Of a stretch of DNA of 51,138 nucleotides, positions 1 through 8,514 are shown one piece after another; position 1 is the stretch's first letter; every line of letters starts with the position of its first letter. This stretch comes from CAZCTC01 sp964501335 (GTDB lineage Bacteria > Chloroflexota > Anaerolineae > B4-G1 > SLSP01): the NCBI GenBank assembly GCA_964501335.1, contig CAZCTC010000057.1, positions 1-51,138 on the forward strand, read 5' to 3'. The notes under the pieces are model-generated. The model did not search any database. It was not told where the DNA came from and worked only from the letters and a program-made list of their open reading frames with translations. The position numbers were made by a program, and so were the translations under genes.

Positions 1-79
1 CAAAAGAAATGTTAAGAGAAATAGTCTCTAATACTGTTAATGCTAATTAGCATAGGGTCCAGTCTTTAGGGGAATCTCT

Positions 80-601
80 CTATTTAACCCCTTTCAAGTC
101 ACGCTCTATATCCGACGCCAAATCGTTATCGAACTCTTCCGGCGAAAGATAATCGATTCTCCTGCCCCTCCAAAAATTGAGGCGGTATAAGATTTCAGAA
201 AACAGAAAAACGACAAAAAAGCAAAAGAATGCAATCGCCGATAAAAAATCCATAAACAAAGAAGCTTTACGCAAAAGGAAGTCGTTATCAAATGCAGAAT
301 CAGCTACCCATGAAAATAAAAACAAGCCATTAAATACTACCAAAAAAAGTCCTCCCCCTCCTCCAAAGATAGGGAATAAGAATTCATTATCACGAAGATA
401 GGGATAAAACTTAAGAGTTCTTCCACACAATACAAGTACCATCATCAATACACCCGTGGCCTGCCAGGGATATTTAAAATCCTGCCAGAAAAATCCCCAA
501 AAATTATCCCCATAAAAGGGAGCCAGCATTAAGATTTTCAACCATAGCGTCAAAACCCAGACCAATAAAATGCCGAACAAAAAAAAGTGGATTTTCTTCA
601 T
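80..601 (-). CDS. Small multi-pass membrane protein, unknown function
   Basis: The 173-residue protein has about four hydrophobic segments (near residues 6-27, 48-60, 76-100 and 113-137), followed by a hydrophilic C-terminal tail with basic RGRR then acidic residues. The tail is probably cytoplasmic. I recognise no family. The frame is AT-rich compared with the type I genes to its right, which suggests separate ancestry. The start is the ATG at 601, directly downstream of a T-rich stretch, and no strong Shine-Dalgarno is visible. It is divergent from hsdR at 1002. Coding nature is likely from length and hydrophobic periodicity; the function is unknown. Confidence 0.6.
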   Translation of the reverse strand: MKKIHFFLFGILLVWVLTLWLKILMLAPFYGDNFWGFFWQDFKYPWQATGVLMMVLVLCGRTLKFYPYLRDNEFLFPIFGGGGGLFLVVFNGLFLFSWVADSAFDNDFLLRKASLFMDFLSAIAFFCFFVVFLFSEILYRLNFWRGRRIDYLSPEEFDNDLASDIERDLKGVK

Positions 602-805
602 TTTTTAATCCCCCAAAAATCCCAAGATGAGCACAGCGCTCAATCCGGGTTTCTTATCAAAGTAAAATCACAACCTGACTTCATTTCATTGTATCGCGCC
701 GCCCTCCCCTGTCCAATCCGCCGCACGAATCCCCCGCTTTATTATGAAGGCGGCAATGATCCGTTGATTCAATTCGTGCGGCCCCTCGCCCTGGCCCCGC
801 CGGCG
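602..805. repeat. Gene-free spacer with an 11-bp inverted repeat
   Basis: GCCGCACGAAT at 720-730 and its complement ATTCGTGCGGC at 772-782 form an inverted repeat around a 41-base loop. Degenerate relatives of this stretch (AATTC/ATTCGTG, CCGCCGGCAATTCATTCATT) precede the promoter blocks at 25.3 kb and 34.1 kb. I see no credible gene here. It is best read as the left part of a repeated intergenic unit that ends in the hsdR promoter. Confidence 0.5.
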
Positions 806-1001
806 ATTCATTCATTGTGAACGATGAACAGAGCAGAGTAGGCAGGAAGAACCGTCGCCTTAGCAGCAAAACTTCATTGCAAATCCGCTGTCTACTGTCT
901 ACTTTCTACTGTCTACTTCCCCGTAGTATCCTTTCATGCAAAAATAATACAAAGTGATACAATAACACCACAACTAACCACTACACTTTGCAGGAGGGCC
1001 C
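806..1001 (+). promoter_or_regulatory. Repeated promoter block upstream of hsdR-1
   Basis: The block contains ATTCATTCATTGTGAACGAT, then a TGTCTACTGTCTAC-type short tandem, then TATCCTTTCATGC, and an extended -10 hexamer TGATACAAT at 955-963. AGGAGG lies just before the ATG at 1002. The same arrangement recurs at 25379-25575 and 34131-34333, and its 3' part at 12200, 26510 and 46331. There is no good -35, as expected for a TGn-type promoter. Promoter activity is inferred. Confidence 0.6.
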
Positions 1002-3383
1002 ATGGTTACCGAAGCCAATACCTGCCGCAAGTACATCACGCCGGCCCTGCAAGCGGCGGGATGGGACACTGAGCCCTATTCCATCGCCGAACAACGGACC
1101 TTCACCGACGGCCGGATTCTGCCGATCGAAGAACATGTGACCCGCCTGGACCAGAAACGCGCCGACTATCTCCTCCGCTACCGGCGTGACTTTACGCTGG
1201 CGGTGGTCGAGGCCAAGGCTGAGGACCACGAGGCCGGCGAGGGGATGCAGCAGGCCAAGGAATACGCAGAGATCCTCGGACTCCGATTCGCCTATGCCAC
1301 CAACGGCCTGCAAATCCTCGAATTCGATTTCACTACCGGCCTGGAGCAGCTCATCGACCGCTACCCCACGCCGGAAGAACTCTTCTCCCGCTGGTGCGCC
1401 GACCAACAGATCCCCCCGGAAAAGCCCCTGCTGGACCGACTGACGGCCAACTACTACCCCGATCCCGGCCGGGCGCCCCGCTATTATCAGGAACAGGCCA
1501 TCAACCGCGCCGTCCAGGCCATTTTGACCGGGAAAAAGCGCGTCCTCTTGACCCTGGCCACGGGCACCGGCAAGACCTTCATCGCTTTCCAGATCTGCTG
1601 GAAGCTGTGGACCTCCCGCTGGAACCGCAAGGGCGAATACCGCCGCCCCAAGATCCTCTTCCTGGCCGACCGCAATATTCTGGTCGAAGATCCTAAGAGC
1701 CGAATGTTCGAGCCTTTCGGCGATGCCCGCTGCAAGATCGAGAACGGCGAAGCGATCAAAAGCCGCGAGATCTATTTTGCCATCTATCAGGCCCTGGCCG
1801 GCGATGAGCGCCGCCCCGGCCTCTACCGCGAGTACGCCCCCGACTTCTTCGATCTGATCATTGTGGACGAGTGCCACCGCGGCAGCGCCACCGATGAAAG
1901 CAACTGGCGGGAGATCCTGAATTATTTCAAGCCGGCGGTGCAGTTGGGCATGACCGCTACCCCGCTGCGCGATGACAACCGCGACACCTATGAATACTTC
2001 GGCAATCCGGTCTACACCTACACCCTGCGCCAGGGCATCGAAGACGGCTTCCTGGCGCCCTACCGCGTCCACCGCGTGGTGACCAGCTACGACGCCGTCG
2101 GCTGGCGACCTACCCGCGGCCAGCTCGATCGCTACGCCCGCGAGATCCCCGACCAGGAATATCAGACCGGCGACTTCGAACGGATCATCGCCCTGCGCGC
2201 CCGCACCGAAGCCATCGCCCGCCATCTGACCGACTATCTGAAGCGCACCGATCGCTTTGCCAAGACCATCGTCTTCTGCGTCGACCAGGAACATGCCGAT
2301 GAGATGCGCCGGGCGCTGAGCAACTGCAACGCCGATCTGGTCAAAAACTACCCCAATTACGTGGTCCGCATTACCTCCGACGAAGGAGAGATCGGCCTCA
2401 GCCACTTGAGCGATTTTAAAGACCCGGAACACCGGACGCCCGCCCTGGTGACCACCTCGAAACTGCTGACCACCGGCGTGGACATCCCCGACTGCCGCAA
2501 TGTGGCGCTGGCCCGCGTGGTCAATTCGATGACCGAGTTCAAGCAGATCATCGGCCGCGGCACCCGGGTGAAGGCCGACTACGGCAAATATTTCTTCAAC
2601 ATCCTGGATTACACCGGCAGCGCCTCGGCCCGCTTCGCCGATCCCGACTTCGACGGCGAGCCGGCCCGGATTGTGACCGTACAAATCGACGACGACGGCC
2701 TGGAGATCGCCGGGACGGAAACCGTGATTGCGCCGCCGCCCCCGCCAGAGCCCGACAAACCGCCCCGCATCATCGACACGACCGGCAGCAAAGGCGACGG
2801 AGGGCAGGAGCGCCGTAAATATTACGTCGACGGCGGCTATGTGGAGATCATGGCCCACATGGTCTACGAGATGGACCCCGAGGGCCGGCAACTGCGCATG
2901 GTGAAATATGTGGATTACGCCGGCACCACCGTGCGGACCCTCTACCCCAATGCGGCCGCGCTGCGCAAGGAATGGGCCGATCCCGATCTGCGCGGGGAGA
3001 TCCTTCGCAAGCTGGCCGAACGGGGCATCGACTTCGACTATCTCCGCGAGGCGACGGGCCAGCCCGAGGCCGATCCCTTCGATCTGCTCTGCCACCTGGC
3101 CTTTGAGACGCCGGTGCGCACCCGGCGGGAGCGCGCCGATCTGCTGCGCCAGCAGCGGCCGGACTTCTTCGCCCAATACAGCCCGGAGGCCCGCGAGATC
3201 CTGAGCGAGCTGCTGGAAAAGTACGCCGATCACGGCACCGCCCAGTTCGAGATCCCCGCCGTCTTCAAAATCCCGCCGCTCTCCCGCCACGGCACCGTCA
3301 GCGAGATCGCCAAGACCTTCGGCAGCCCGGCGATCCTGAAGCAGGCTGTGACGCAGATGCAAACGCTGCTCTATGCGATGTGA
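1002..3383 (+). CDS. hsdR: Type I restriction enzyme R subunit (EcoEI/EcoKI-like HsdR)
   Basis: This is the motor and nuclease subunit of a type I restriction system; it translocates DNA in an ATP-dependent way and cuts unmethylated DNA at a distance. The N-terminal nuclease fold shows D58 and E70-A-K72 (PD-ExK type). The superfamily 2 helicase core follows: Walker A ATGTGKT near 186-192, DECH near 289, GMTATP near 316 and GRGTR near 518-522. The C-terminal part, after about residue 600, resembles the EcoEI R C-terminal domain that docks on the methylase. At 793 residues it is within the usual range. The start is ATG with AGGAGG 6 bases upstream. A partial, internally deleted copy lies at 25576. 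The operon continues into the gene at 3413, hsdM and hsdS. Confidence 0.93.
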   Translation: MVTEANTCRKYITPALQAAGWDTEPYSIAEQRTFTDGRILPIEEHVTRLDQKRADYLLRYRRDFTLAVVEAKAEDHEAGEGMQQAKEYAEILGLRFAYATNGLQILEFDFTTGLEQLIDRYPTPEELFSRWCADQQIPPEKPLLDRLTANYYPDPGRAPRYYQEQAINRAVQAILTGKKRVLLTLATGTGKTFIAFQICWKLWTSRWNRKGEYRRPKILFLADRNILVEDPKSRMFEPFGDARCKIENGEAIKSREIYFAIYQALAGDERRPGLYREYAPDFFDLIIVDECHRGSATDESNWREILNYFKPAVQLGMTATPLRDDNRDTYEYFGNPVYTYTLRQGIEDGFLAPYRVHRVVTSYDAVGWRPTRGQLDRYAREIPDQEYQTGDFERIIALRARTEAIARHLTDYLKRTDRFAKTIVFCVDQEHADEMRRALSNCNADLVKNYPNYVVRITSDEGEIGLSHLSDFKDPEHRTPALVTTSKLLTTGVDIPDCRNVALARVVNSMTEFKQIIGRGTRVKADYGKYFFNILDYTGSASARFADPDFDGEPARIVTVQIDDDGLEIAGTETVIAPPPPPEPDKPPRIIDTTGSKGDGGQERRKYYVDGGYVEIMAHMVYEMDPEGRQLRMVKYVDYAGTTVRTLYPNAAALRKEWADPDLRGEILRKLAERGIDFDYLREATGQPEADPFDLLCHLAFETPVRTRRERADLLRQQRPDFFAQYSPEAREILSELLEKYADHGTAQFEIPAVFKIPPLSRHGTVSEIAKTFGSPAILKQAVTQMQTLLYAM

Positions 3384-3412
3384 AATAATTCAGGCTTGAA
3401 CGGCTAACCGGG

Positions 3413-4315
3413 GTGAAAATCATGAATCTGCTACAAGCAATTATCGGTATAAAAAACGTTTTCCCAAAGAAGATATCAAATGAGTGGATCAATCAAATGC
3501 CACGCCGTGAATTAACTGCGGAGGAGAAAAAACTACCCTACGCAAAGTATTATCATCAGGATATGGCTCCCATTCCGCAAGCGGACCTGGATATTGTCAA
3601 TGCCGGTCCTATCAATGTGCGTGACGCCCTGCCGACCACCGAACGGAATGCCATGCTTGACCCGGGATATCAAAAAACTGAAACTGGATACTGCTTGATG
3701 CCCGATGGAACAGGTTTTGCGGCTACAAAAGTTTTCATGCCGAACGTAACCCCTCAGATGTTGGACTGGTGGTTCAACTGGCATCCCCTGGTTCCTCTGC
3801 GTTATGCAATCTGGTGTCCGGTCGCTCACGCTGGAATTAGTGCAGAAACCCCGGAAGCCCATCAGGATAACAGCGGCGTAGATCTTCATATCCGCAATTA
3901 TGGTAAGAGCCATTATCCCGTAGAAGGTTTTGATCTGAAAGGCGCCCAGAAGATTCGCATACATTTCTATACGCCCGAACAGCTGAATCTGGATATGAGC
4001 AAATTTATCGAGCCGAACATCAGCAATCTGTTTACGGCTACCGTTACACGGGAGATAGGGAAGATCTCGATTCCAATCAATGTCTTTATGCACTGCGTTC
4101 GTAAAATAGACGGCGGGATCGAGTACCGCAGCCGGTATTGGCTTGGATGGACCCTCAACAAACAAGGGGAATTCGTAAAACCAGGCCTACCTTTTCCTTC
4201 AAAGCTGATGGAGAATATGGCTCGCTGCAATTGCATCCACAGCCTGACAGAGTACAACCACCTGGCTTCGATTTTACCCGCTTTATATGGGGAACAGCAG
4301 GGACGAATATATTAA
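3413..4315 (+). CDS. DAPG/phloretin hydrolase-like protein (PhlG family)
   Basis: The 300-residue protein resembles the PhlG family of zinc-dependent C-C bond hydrolases, which cleave 2,4-diacetylphloroglucinol, by a MLDWWFNWHPL-RYAIW block (residues 116-135). It also has a C-terminal HSLTE motif (H276, E280) in the place of the known H-x3-E zinc ligands, so the metal site looks intact. The family call is from memory of motifs; the substrate is unknown. It lies between hsdR and hsdM of system 1, 29 bases after hsdR and 54 before hsdM, in the same direction. The start could be GTG 3413, ATG 3422 or ATG 3497. Its codon use is less GC-rich than the flanking hsd genes, suggesting later insertion. 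Confidence 0.72.
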   Translation: MKIMNLLQAIIGIKNVFPKKISNEWINQMPRRELTAEEKKLPYAKYYHQDMAPIPQADLDIVNAGPINVRDALPTTERNAMLDPGYQKTETGYCLMPDGTGFAATKVFMPNVTPQMLDWWFNWHPLVPLRYAIWCPVAHAGISAETPEAHQDNSGVDLHIRNYGKSHYPVEGFDLKGAQKIRIHFYTPEQLNLDMSKFIEPNISNLFTATVTREIGKISIPINVFMHCVRKIDGGIEYRSRYWLGWTLNKQGEFVKPGLPFPSKLMENMARCNCIHSLTEYNHLASILPALYGEQQGRIY

Positions 4316-4369
4316 CGTTTCTCATCTGTAGTAAAATTACACGGTTAAACCCTACACGAAAGGACCCTC

Positions 4370-5914
4370 ATGGCCCGCAACAACACAGCCGCCCCGATGA
4401 CCTCCGCCCGACAGCTCGGCAGCATCATCAAATCCGCCCGCGATATTATGCGCAAAGACAAGGGCCTCAGCGGTGAACTCGACCGCCTGCCCATGTTGAC
4501 CTGGATCATGTTCCTCAAATTCCTCGACGATATGGAACGCATCCGCGAGGACGAGGCCGAGCTGGCCGGCGAAGCCTTCCGCCCCATCGTCCCGCCGCCC
4601 TACCGCTGGCGCGATTGGGCCGCCCGCGAGGATGGGATCACCGGCGACGAGCTGATCGCCTTCATCAACCAGGACGAAGCGATCCGCCCCGACGGCAGCC
4701 GCGGCCCCGGCCTCTTCGCCTACCTGCGCGCCCTCCAGGCTGTGGACGGCGACGAGCGGCGCGATGTGGTGGCCACCGTCTTCCGCGGCGTGGTCAACCG
4801 GATGATCAACGGCTACCTGCTGCGCGACATCATCAACCGCGTCAATCAGATCAACTTCACCGCCTCCGAAGAGATCCACACCCTGAGCGCCCTCTATGAG
4901 ACGATGCTCAAGGAGATGCGCGACGCCGCCGGCGACTCCGGCGAATTCTACACCCCCCGCGCCGTCGTCCGCGCCATGGTCGAGGCCCTCGATCCCCGCC
5001 TGGGCGAGGTCGTCATGGACCCGGCCTGCGGGACCGGCGGATTTCTGGTGGAATCCTACACCCACCTGGAAAACCAGTGCCGCACCGTCGAAGATCGCCG
5101 CATCCTGCAGAGCAGCATCCACGGCGGCGAGGCCAAACCGCTGCCCTATCTGCTGGTCCAGGTGAACCTGCTGCTGCACGGCCTCGAATCGCCCAAGATC
5201 GCCTTCGGCAACAGCCTGACCACGCCGCTGTGGGAGATCGGCGACAGCCGGCGCGTCGATGTGATCCTGACGAATCCCCCCTTCGGCGGCGAGGAAGAGC
5301 CCGGCATTCAGAACAACTTCCCCGAAGACAAACGCACCGGCGAGACCACGCTGCTCTTTTTGCAGCTCATCATGCGGCTGCTGCGGCGCAAGCGCGGGCG
5401 GGCCGGCGTCGTCGTGCCCAACGGGACGCTCTTCGCCGACGGCGTGGCGGCCCGGATCAAGGAACAGTTGCTCAAGGAGTTCAACCTGCACACCATCGTC
5501 CGGCTGCCGGGCGGCGTCTTCGCCCCCTACACCGGCATCCCTACCAACCTGCTTTTCTTCGACGCGACCGGGCCGACCCGCGAGATCTGGTACTACGAGC
5601 AGCCGTTGCCCGAAGGCCGCAAGAGCTACACCAAGACGCGGCCCATCGCCTACGAAGAATTCGCCGATCTGCTGGCCTGGTGGTCCCACCGCGAGGCCCA
5701 CGATCACGCCTGGCCGGTGCCGGTAACGGAGGTACTGAAATACGATCCGGCCGGGGCGCTGCTGTCGGTCAACCTGGATCTGAAGAATCCCAACGCCGCC
5801 GAGGATCTGGCGCATGTGCCGCCGGAGCAACTGGTGGAGGGGATCATGGAGAAGGAGCGGCAGATCCTGGCGCTGATGGCGGAGATCCAGGCGATGCTGG
5901 AGGCCAAAGCATGA
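4370..5914 (+). CDS. hsdM: Type I restriction-modification DNA methyltransferase subunit
   Basis: This is the N6-adenine methyltransferase subunit, which works with HsdS (usually M2S1). The sequence has an N-terminal helical HsdM_N region, the GEFYTPRAVV segment, the S-adenosylmethionine motif I DPACGTGGFL at residues 217-226, and the catalytic motif IV NPPF at 302-305. At 514 residues it is normal length. The ATG at 4370 has AAAGGA upstream. The stop overlaps the hsdS start by ATGA, showing translational coupling. Together with hsdR and hsdS it makes a complete system; the phloretin-hydrolase-like gene upstream is extra. Confidence 0.95.
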   Translation: MARNNTAAPMTSARQLGSIIKSARDIMRKDKGLSGELDRLPMLTWIMFLKFLDDMERIREDEAELAGEAFRPIVPPPYRWRDWAAREDGITGDELIAFINQDEAIRPDGSRGPGLFAYLRALQAVDGDERRDVVATVFRGVVNRMINGYLLRDIINRVNQINFTASEEIHTLSALYETMLKEMRDAAGDSGEFYTPRAVVRAMVEALDPRLGEVVMDPACGTGGFLVESYTHLENQCRTVEDRRILQSSIHGGEAKPLPYLLVQVNLLLHGLESPKIAFGNSLTTPLWEIGDSRRVDVILTNPPFGGEEEPGIQNNFPEDKRTGETTLLFLQLIMRLLRRKRGRAGVVVPNGTLFADGVAARIKEQLLKEFNLHTIVRLPGGVFAPYTGIPTNLLFFDATGPTREIWYYEQPLPEGRKSYTKTRPIAYEEFADLLAWWSHREAHDHAWPVPVTEVLKYDPAGALLSVNLDLKNPNAAEDLAHVPPEQLVEGIMEKERQILALMAEIQAMLEAKA

Positions 5915-7092
5915 CGCAGGACTGGCCGAGGGTGGCGCTGGGGGAAGTGCTGAAATATCGTAAACAATTTATTTACATTGATGACTCGCAAACTTATAAA
6001 AGATGCCGTGTGCAATGGTATGGCAAAGGTGCAGTATTGCGAGACATAGTTCAAGGATCAGAAATAAAAACCAAAGAGCAACAAATATGCTCTACTAACG
6101 AATTCTTAGTAGCAGAAATAGATGCTAAAGAAGGCGGTTATGGAGTTGTACCACCAGAATTAGACGGATCAATTGTCAGCAGCCATTATTTTTTATTTAC
6201 GATAAATGAAGATCTCTTAGATCCTCGTTTTTTAAAATGTTTTATTCAAACCTCAAACTTTTTCGATCAGGTCGTTGCTAAAGGAACTACAAATTATGCA
6301 GCCATCCGCCCTACTGATGTCTTACACTATCAGATACCCTTACCTACGCTAGAGGAACAGCAGCGTATCGTAGCGCGGATCGAGTCCCTGGCGGAGCGGG
6401 TCAATGCGGCGAGGGGATTGCGGGAAAAAGCCGCCGTCGAATCCCAAAGGATTTTAACAACTGCTACAAAAAAACTATTTAGTCCATCCAAATCAAATAA
6501 CTGGCAATACTTAACCGTGGAAAACTGTTGCGAAAACATTATTGACTATAGGGGAAGAACTCCCCCTGTTTCTGAATCAGGAATTCCTCATCTTACCAGT
6601 GCAAATATAAAAAATGGAAATATCGATTGGGATAATACGAAGTATGTTTCCGAGGAAACTTATTTAGCTTATATGACCCGAGGATTACCACAAATCGGCG
6701 ACATTATTTTTACGATGGAAGCTCCATTGGGAGAAGCGGCGGTTGTCACACGAGATTGCCGATTTTCCCTTGCCCAAAGGACCATTTTATTTAGGAACCA
6801 GGCTCAACTTATCGATAGTTTCTTTATGGCTCGGGCGTTAACAAGTCCGGATGTACGCGAAACAATCTATGCTAATGCTACAGGAACAACCGTAAAAGGA
6901 ATCGCTGCTAAACGACTAAAGTATATCAAGTTGCCGGTTCCTCCCCTCGCCGAGCAGCGACGCATCGTTGCCTATCTGGACGGATTGCAGGCCAGAGTCG
7001 ATGCAGTGCGGCAATTGCAGACAGTCACGGCCGCCGGGCTGGAGTCACTGCTGCCGTCCATTCTGGACCGGGCGTTCAAGGGGGAGCTGTAG
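5911..7092 (+). CDS. hsdS: Type I specificity subunit HsdS (system 1)
   Basis: The 393-residue subunit chooses the bipartite target of the methylase and nuclease. It starts at the ATG that overlaps the hsdM stop, with the typical opening W-x5-LGEV. Two variable target-recognition domains lie at about 10-140 and 190-340. Each is followed by a conserved helical spacer: PLPTLEEQQRIVARIE near 145-160 and VPPLAEQRRIVAYLD near 348-362. The recognition domains are clearly more AT-rich than the spacers and hsdM, which is common for exchanged target-recognition DNA. Both halves are intact, so the system is probably active. Confidence 0.93.
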   Translation: MTQDWPRVALGEVLKYRKQFIYIDDSQTYKRCRVQWYGKGAVLRDIVQGSEIKTKEQQICSTNEFLVAEIDAKEGGYGVVPPELDGSIVSSHYFLFTINEDLLDPRFLKCFIQTSNFFDQVVAKGTTNYAAIRPTDVLHYQIPLPTLEEQQRIVARIESLAERVNAARGLREKAAVESQRILTTATKKLFSPSKSNNWQYLTVENCCENIIDYRGRTPPVSESGIPHLTSANIKNGNIDWDNTKYVSEETYLAYMTRGLPQIGDIIFTMEAPLGEAAVVTRDCRFSLAQRTILFRNQAQLIDSFFMARALTSPDVRETIYANATGTTVKGIAAKRLKYIKLPVPPLAEQRRIVAYLDGLQARVDAVRQLQTVTAAGLESLLPSILDRAFKGEL

Positions 7093-7706
7093 GGGGGGGT
7101 GGCCCTCATCCTCCCCCTGGCCCCCTCCTTCCCCCAATGAACGATAAACGAAGGAGCTCAGTTTTCCGATCAACGGTTGCTTTGTGGGGGAAGGAGGGGG
7201 AAACGGAGATTCGTCGCGGAGGCGGCTCTGGCCCCCTTCCCTCTCCCATAGAGCAGGCAGCGAACGGATTTGAAGGCAGCCGGGTCAGCGTGTTCGTTGG
7301 GAGAGGGAAGGGCTGGGGATGGGTGAGGGCCAGGGGGAACAGAGAAGAGATTCGTCGCGGAGGCGGCTCTGGCCCCCTTCCCTCTCCCATAGAGCAGGCA
7401 GCGAACGGATTTGAAGGCAGCCGGGTCAGCGTGTTCGTTGGGAGAGGGAAGGGCTGGGGATGGGTGAGGGCCAGGGGGAACAGAGAAGAGATTCGTCGCG
7501 GAGGCGGCTCTGGCCCCCTTCCCTCTCCCATAGAGCAGGCAGCGAACGGATTTGAAGGCAGCCGGGTCAGCGTGTTCGTTGGGAGAGGGAAGGGCTGGGG
7601 ATGGGTGAGGGCCAGGGGGAACAGAGAAGAGATCCGTCGCGGAGGCGGCTCTGGCCCCCTTCCCTCTCCCACAGAGCAGGCGACGAACGGATTTGAGGGA
7701 TGGATG
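7093..7706. repeat. Palindromic repeat plus four 141-bp tandem units
   Basis: The first part (about 7096-7200) is a long inverted repeat of the type CCTCCCCCTGGCCCC ... GGGGGAAGGAGGGGG. The second part is a tandem of four units starting near 7208, 7349, 7490 and 7631, with an exact 141-base period. Each unit begins TTCGTCGCGGAGGCGG and is itself a palindrome: CCCTTCCCTCTCCCA pairs with TGGGAGAGGGAAGGG. The loop of about 56 bases holds GAGCAGGCAGCGAACGG. Because 141 is a multiple of three, long false reading frames stay open on both strands. The fourth unit ends early, before 7706. Confidence 0.9.
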
Positions 7707-7885
7707 TAGGGGCGACCTTTATGGTCGCCCAGGTTTGGTAACAACCACAGGGTGCCCACAAGGGGCACCCCTACAAAAGATCGTGTTCCGGGTAGGGGCG
7801 AGATTTCCTCGCCCAGCCCAGCAAATTGATCAACCCGGCGGGTGGGCGGGGCGACCCCGCCCCTACGAAGGAATCCCGGTAGGGG
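7706..7885. repeat. String of four short hairpins (GTAGGGGCGACC family)
   Basis: Four perfect or near-perfect hairpins follow each other: GGGCGACC/GGTCGCCC (7710-7730), GGGTGCCC/GGGCACCC (7750-7770), GGGCGAG/CTCGCCC (7796-7816) and a GGGCGGGGCGACCCCGCCC palindrome near 7846-7864. A further half-copy follows at 7880-7903. The same string recurs at 26424-26488, 28614-28735, 37889-37915 and 38490-38656, always just before a PH-like membrane gene or a degraded gene. No gene is visible from 7093 to 7962. Confidence 0.85.
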
Positions 7886-7962
7886 CGACCTTTGAGGTCG
7901 CCCGCACAGGAATAAAGGATCCAACCCCGGCCCCGCCATTAATTCAAAAAGGAATCAAAACC

Positions 7963-8508
7963 ATGGACTCTCATAGTGAACGCCGTATCCATCGCATCGC
8001 GCCAAAGTATCGAACGCTCTACTCGGGTTTAATGGTCATAGTGACGGTTCTCTGTCTGGCCGGCATTGCAGTACTTCTGGCTATGACAGAATCCTTCATG
8101 CGATATAACTCGGATTATGCTTTTCTCGTATTCCCCGTTGGAATGATTTTAGTCCTTGTCCTGTTATTAATTTTCACAGTTTTCATCCTCTATATAAGAA
8201 TCAATGCCCACATCATCACCTCGCCGGCCGGGATTGAATACAACGGGCTCCATTTCCATCTCCGTTCCTCCTGGGCAAACGTAAAGGCGATTGAGAAAGA
8301 AACGGTTCAGTTAACGCCAATGATGGTCATCACCTTTCACAACAAACCAGAAATCTTACGAAAAATGCCTGGGGTAACAGCGATTATTCCCTACCCTATG
8401 ATCCTGCTTAACGAGTTCGGCGACTGGAAGCACAGCTCCCTCGGCGAAGAAATCCAGCGATACCGGCCGGATCTTTATGCCGTAGAGACCGGGCCCTCGT
8501 GGGATTGA
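7963..8508 (+). CDS. Two-TM membrane protein with PH-like cytoplasmic domain
   Basis: The 181-residue protein begins at ATG 7963, with AAAAAGGA upstream; longer frames run back into repeats and are unlikely. Two hydrophobic segments (about 22-47 and 58-84) precede a soluble domain with the TSPAGIEYNGLHFHLRSSW segment, a strand-turn pattern typical of small bacterial PH-like domains. It ends in EIQRYRPDLY. Three paralogues lie at 28779, 37943 and 38675 and share the GIEY/GITY segment and the final RYRPD/KYRPD. It is 6 bases upstream of the HEAT-like gene, probably one operon. The PH-like fold is my inference; the function is unknown. Confidence 0.72.
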   Translation: MDSHSERRIHRIAPKYRTLYSGLMVIVTVLCLAGIAVLLAMTESFMRYNSDYAFLVFPVGMILVLVLLLIFTVFILYIRINAHIITSPAGIEYNGLHFHLRSSWANVKAIEKETVQLTPMMVITFHNKPEILRKMPGVTAIIPYPMILLNEFGDWKHSSLGEEIQRYRPDLYAVETGPSWD

Positions 8509-8514
8509 GGCGGC

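Noticed and set aside
41..52. Perfect palindrome TGCTAATTAGCA at the left edge
   Set aside because: Twelve-base palindromes are expected by chance in AT-rich DNA, and it has no gene start next to it in the window.
981..3362. Long minus-strand open frame of 793 codons opposite hsdR-1
   Set aside because: It is the GC-rich shadow of a gene with all HsdR motifs; its composition is Ala/Gly/Asp-rich with no domain. The same applies to the minus frames opposite hsdM-1 (4352-5830) and hsdR-2 (39516-41681, 41769-42602).
5911..7092. Phase-variable (invertible) hsdS locus
   Set aside because: Each type I system has a single hsdS with no second silent copy or inverted repeats around the recognition domains, and the recombinase is several kb away.
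7208..7706. CRISPR-like array
   Set aside because: Units are contiguous, about 141 bases and nearly identical, with no unique spacers and no cas genes nearby.
7106..7939. Open frames on both strands through the 7.1-7.9 kb region
   Set aside because: They exist because the repeat unit length (141) is divisible by three; the translated product is a repeat of 47 residues with no start signal of its own.
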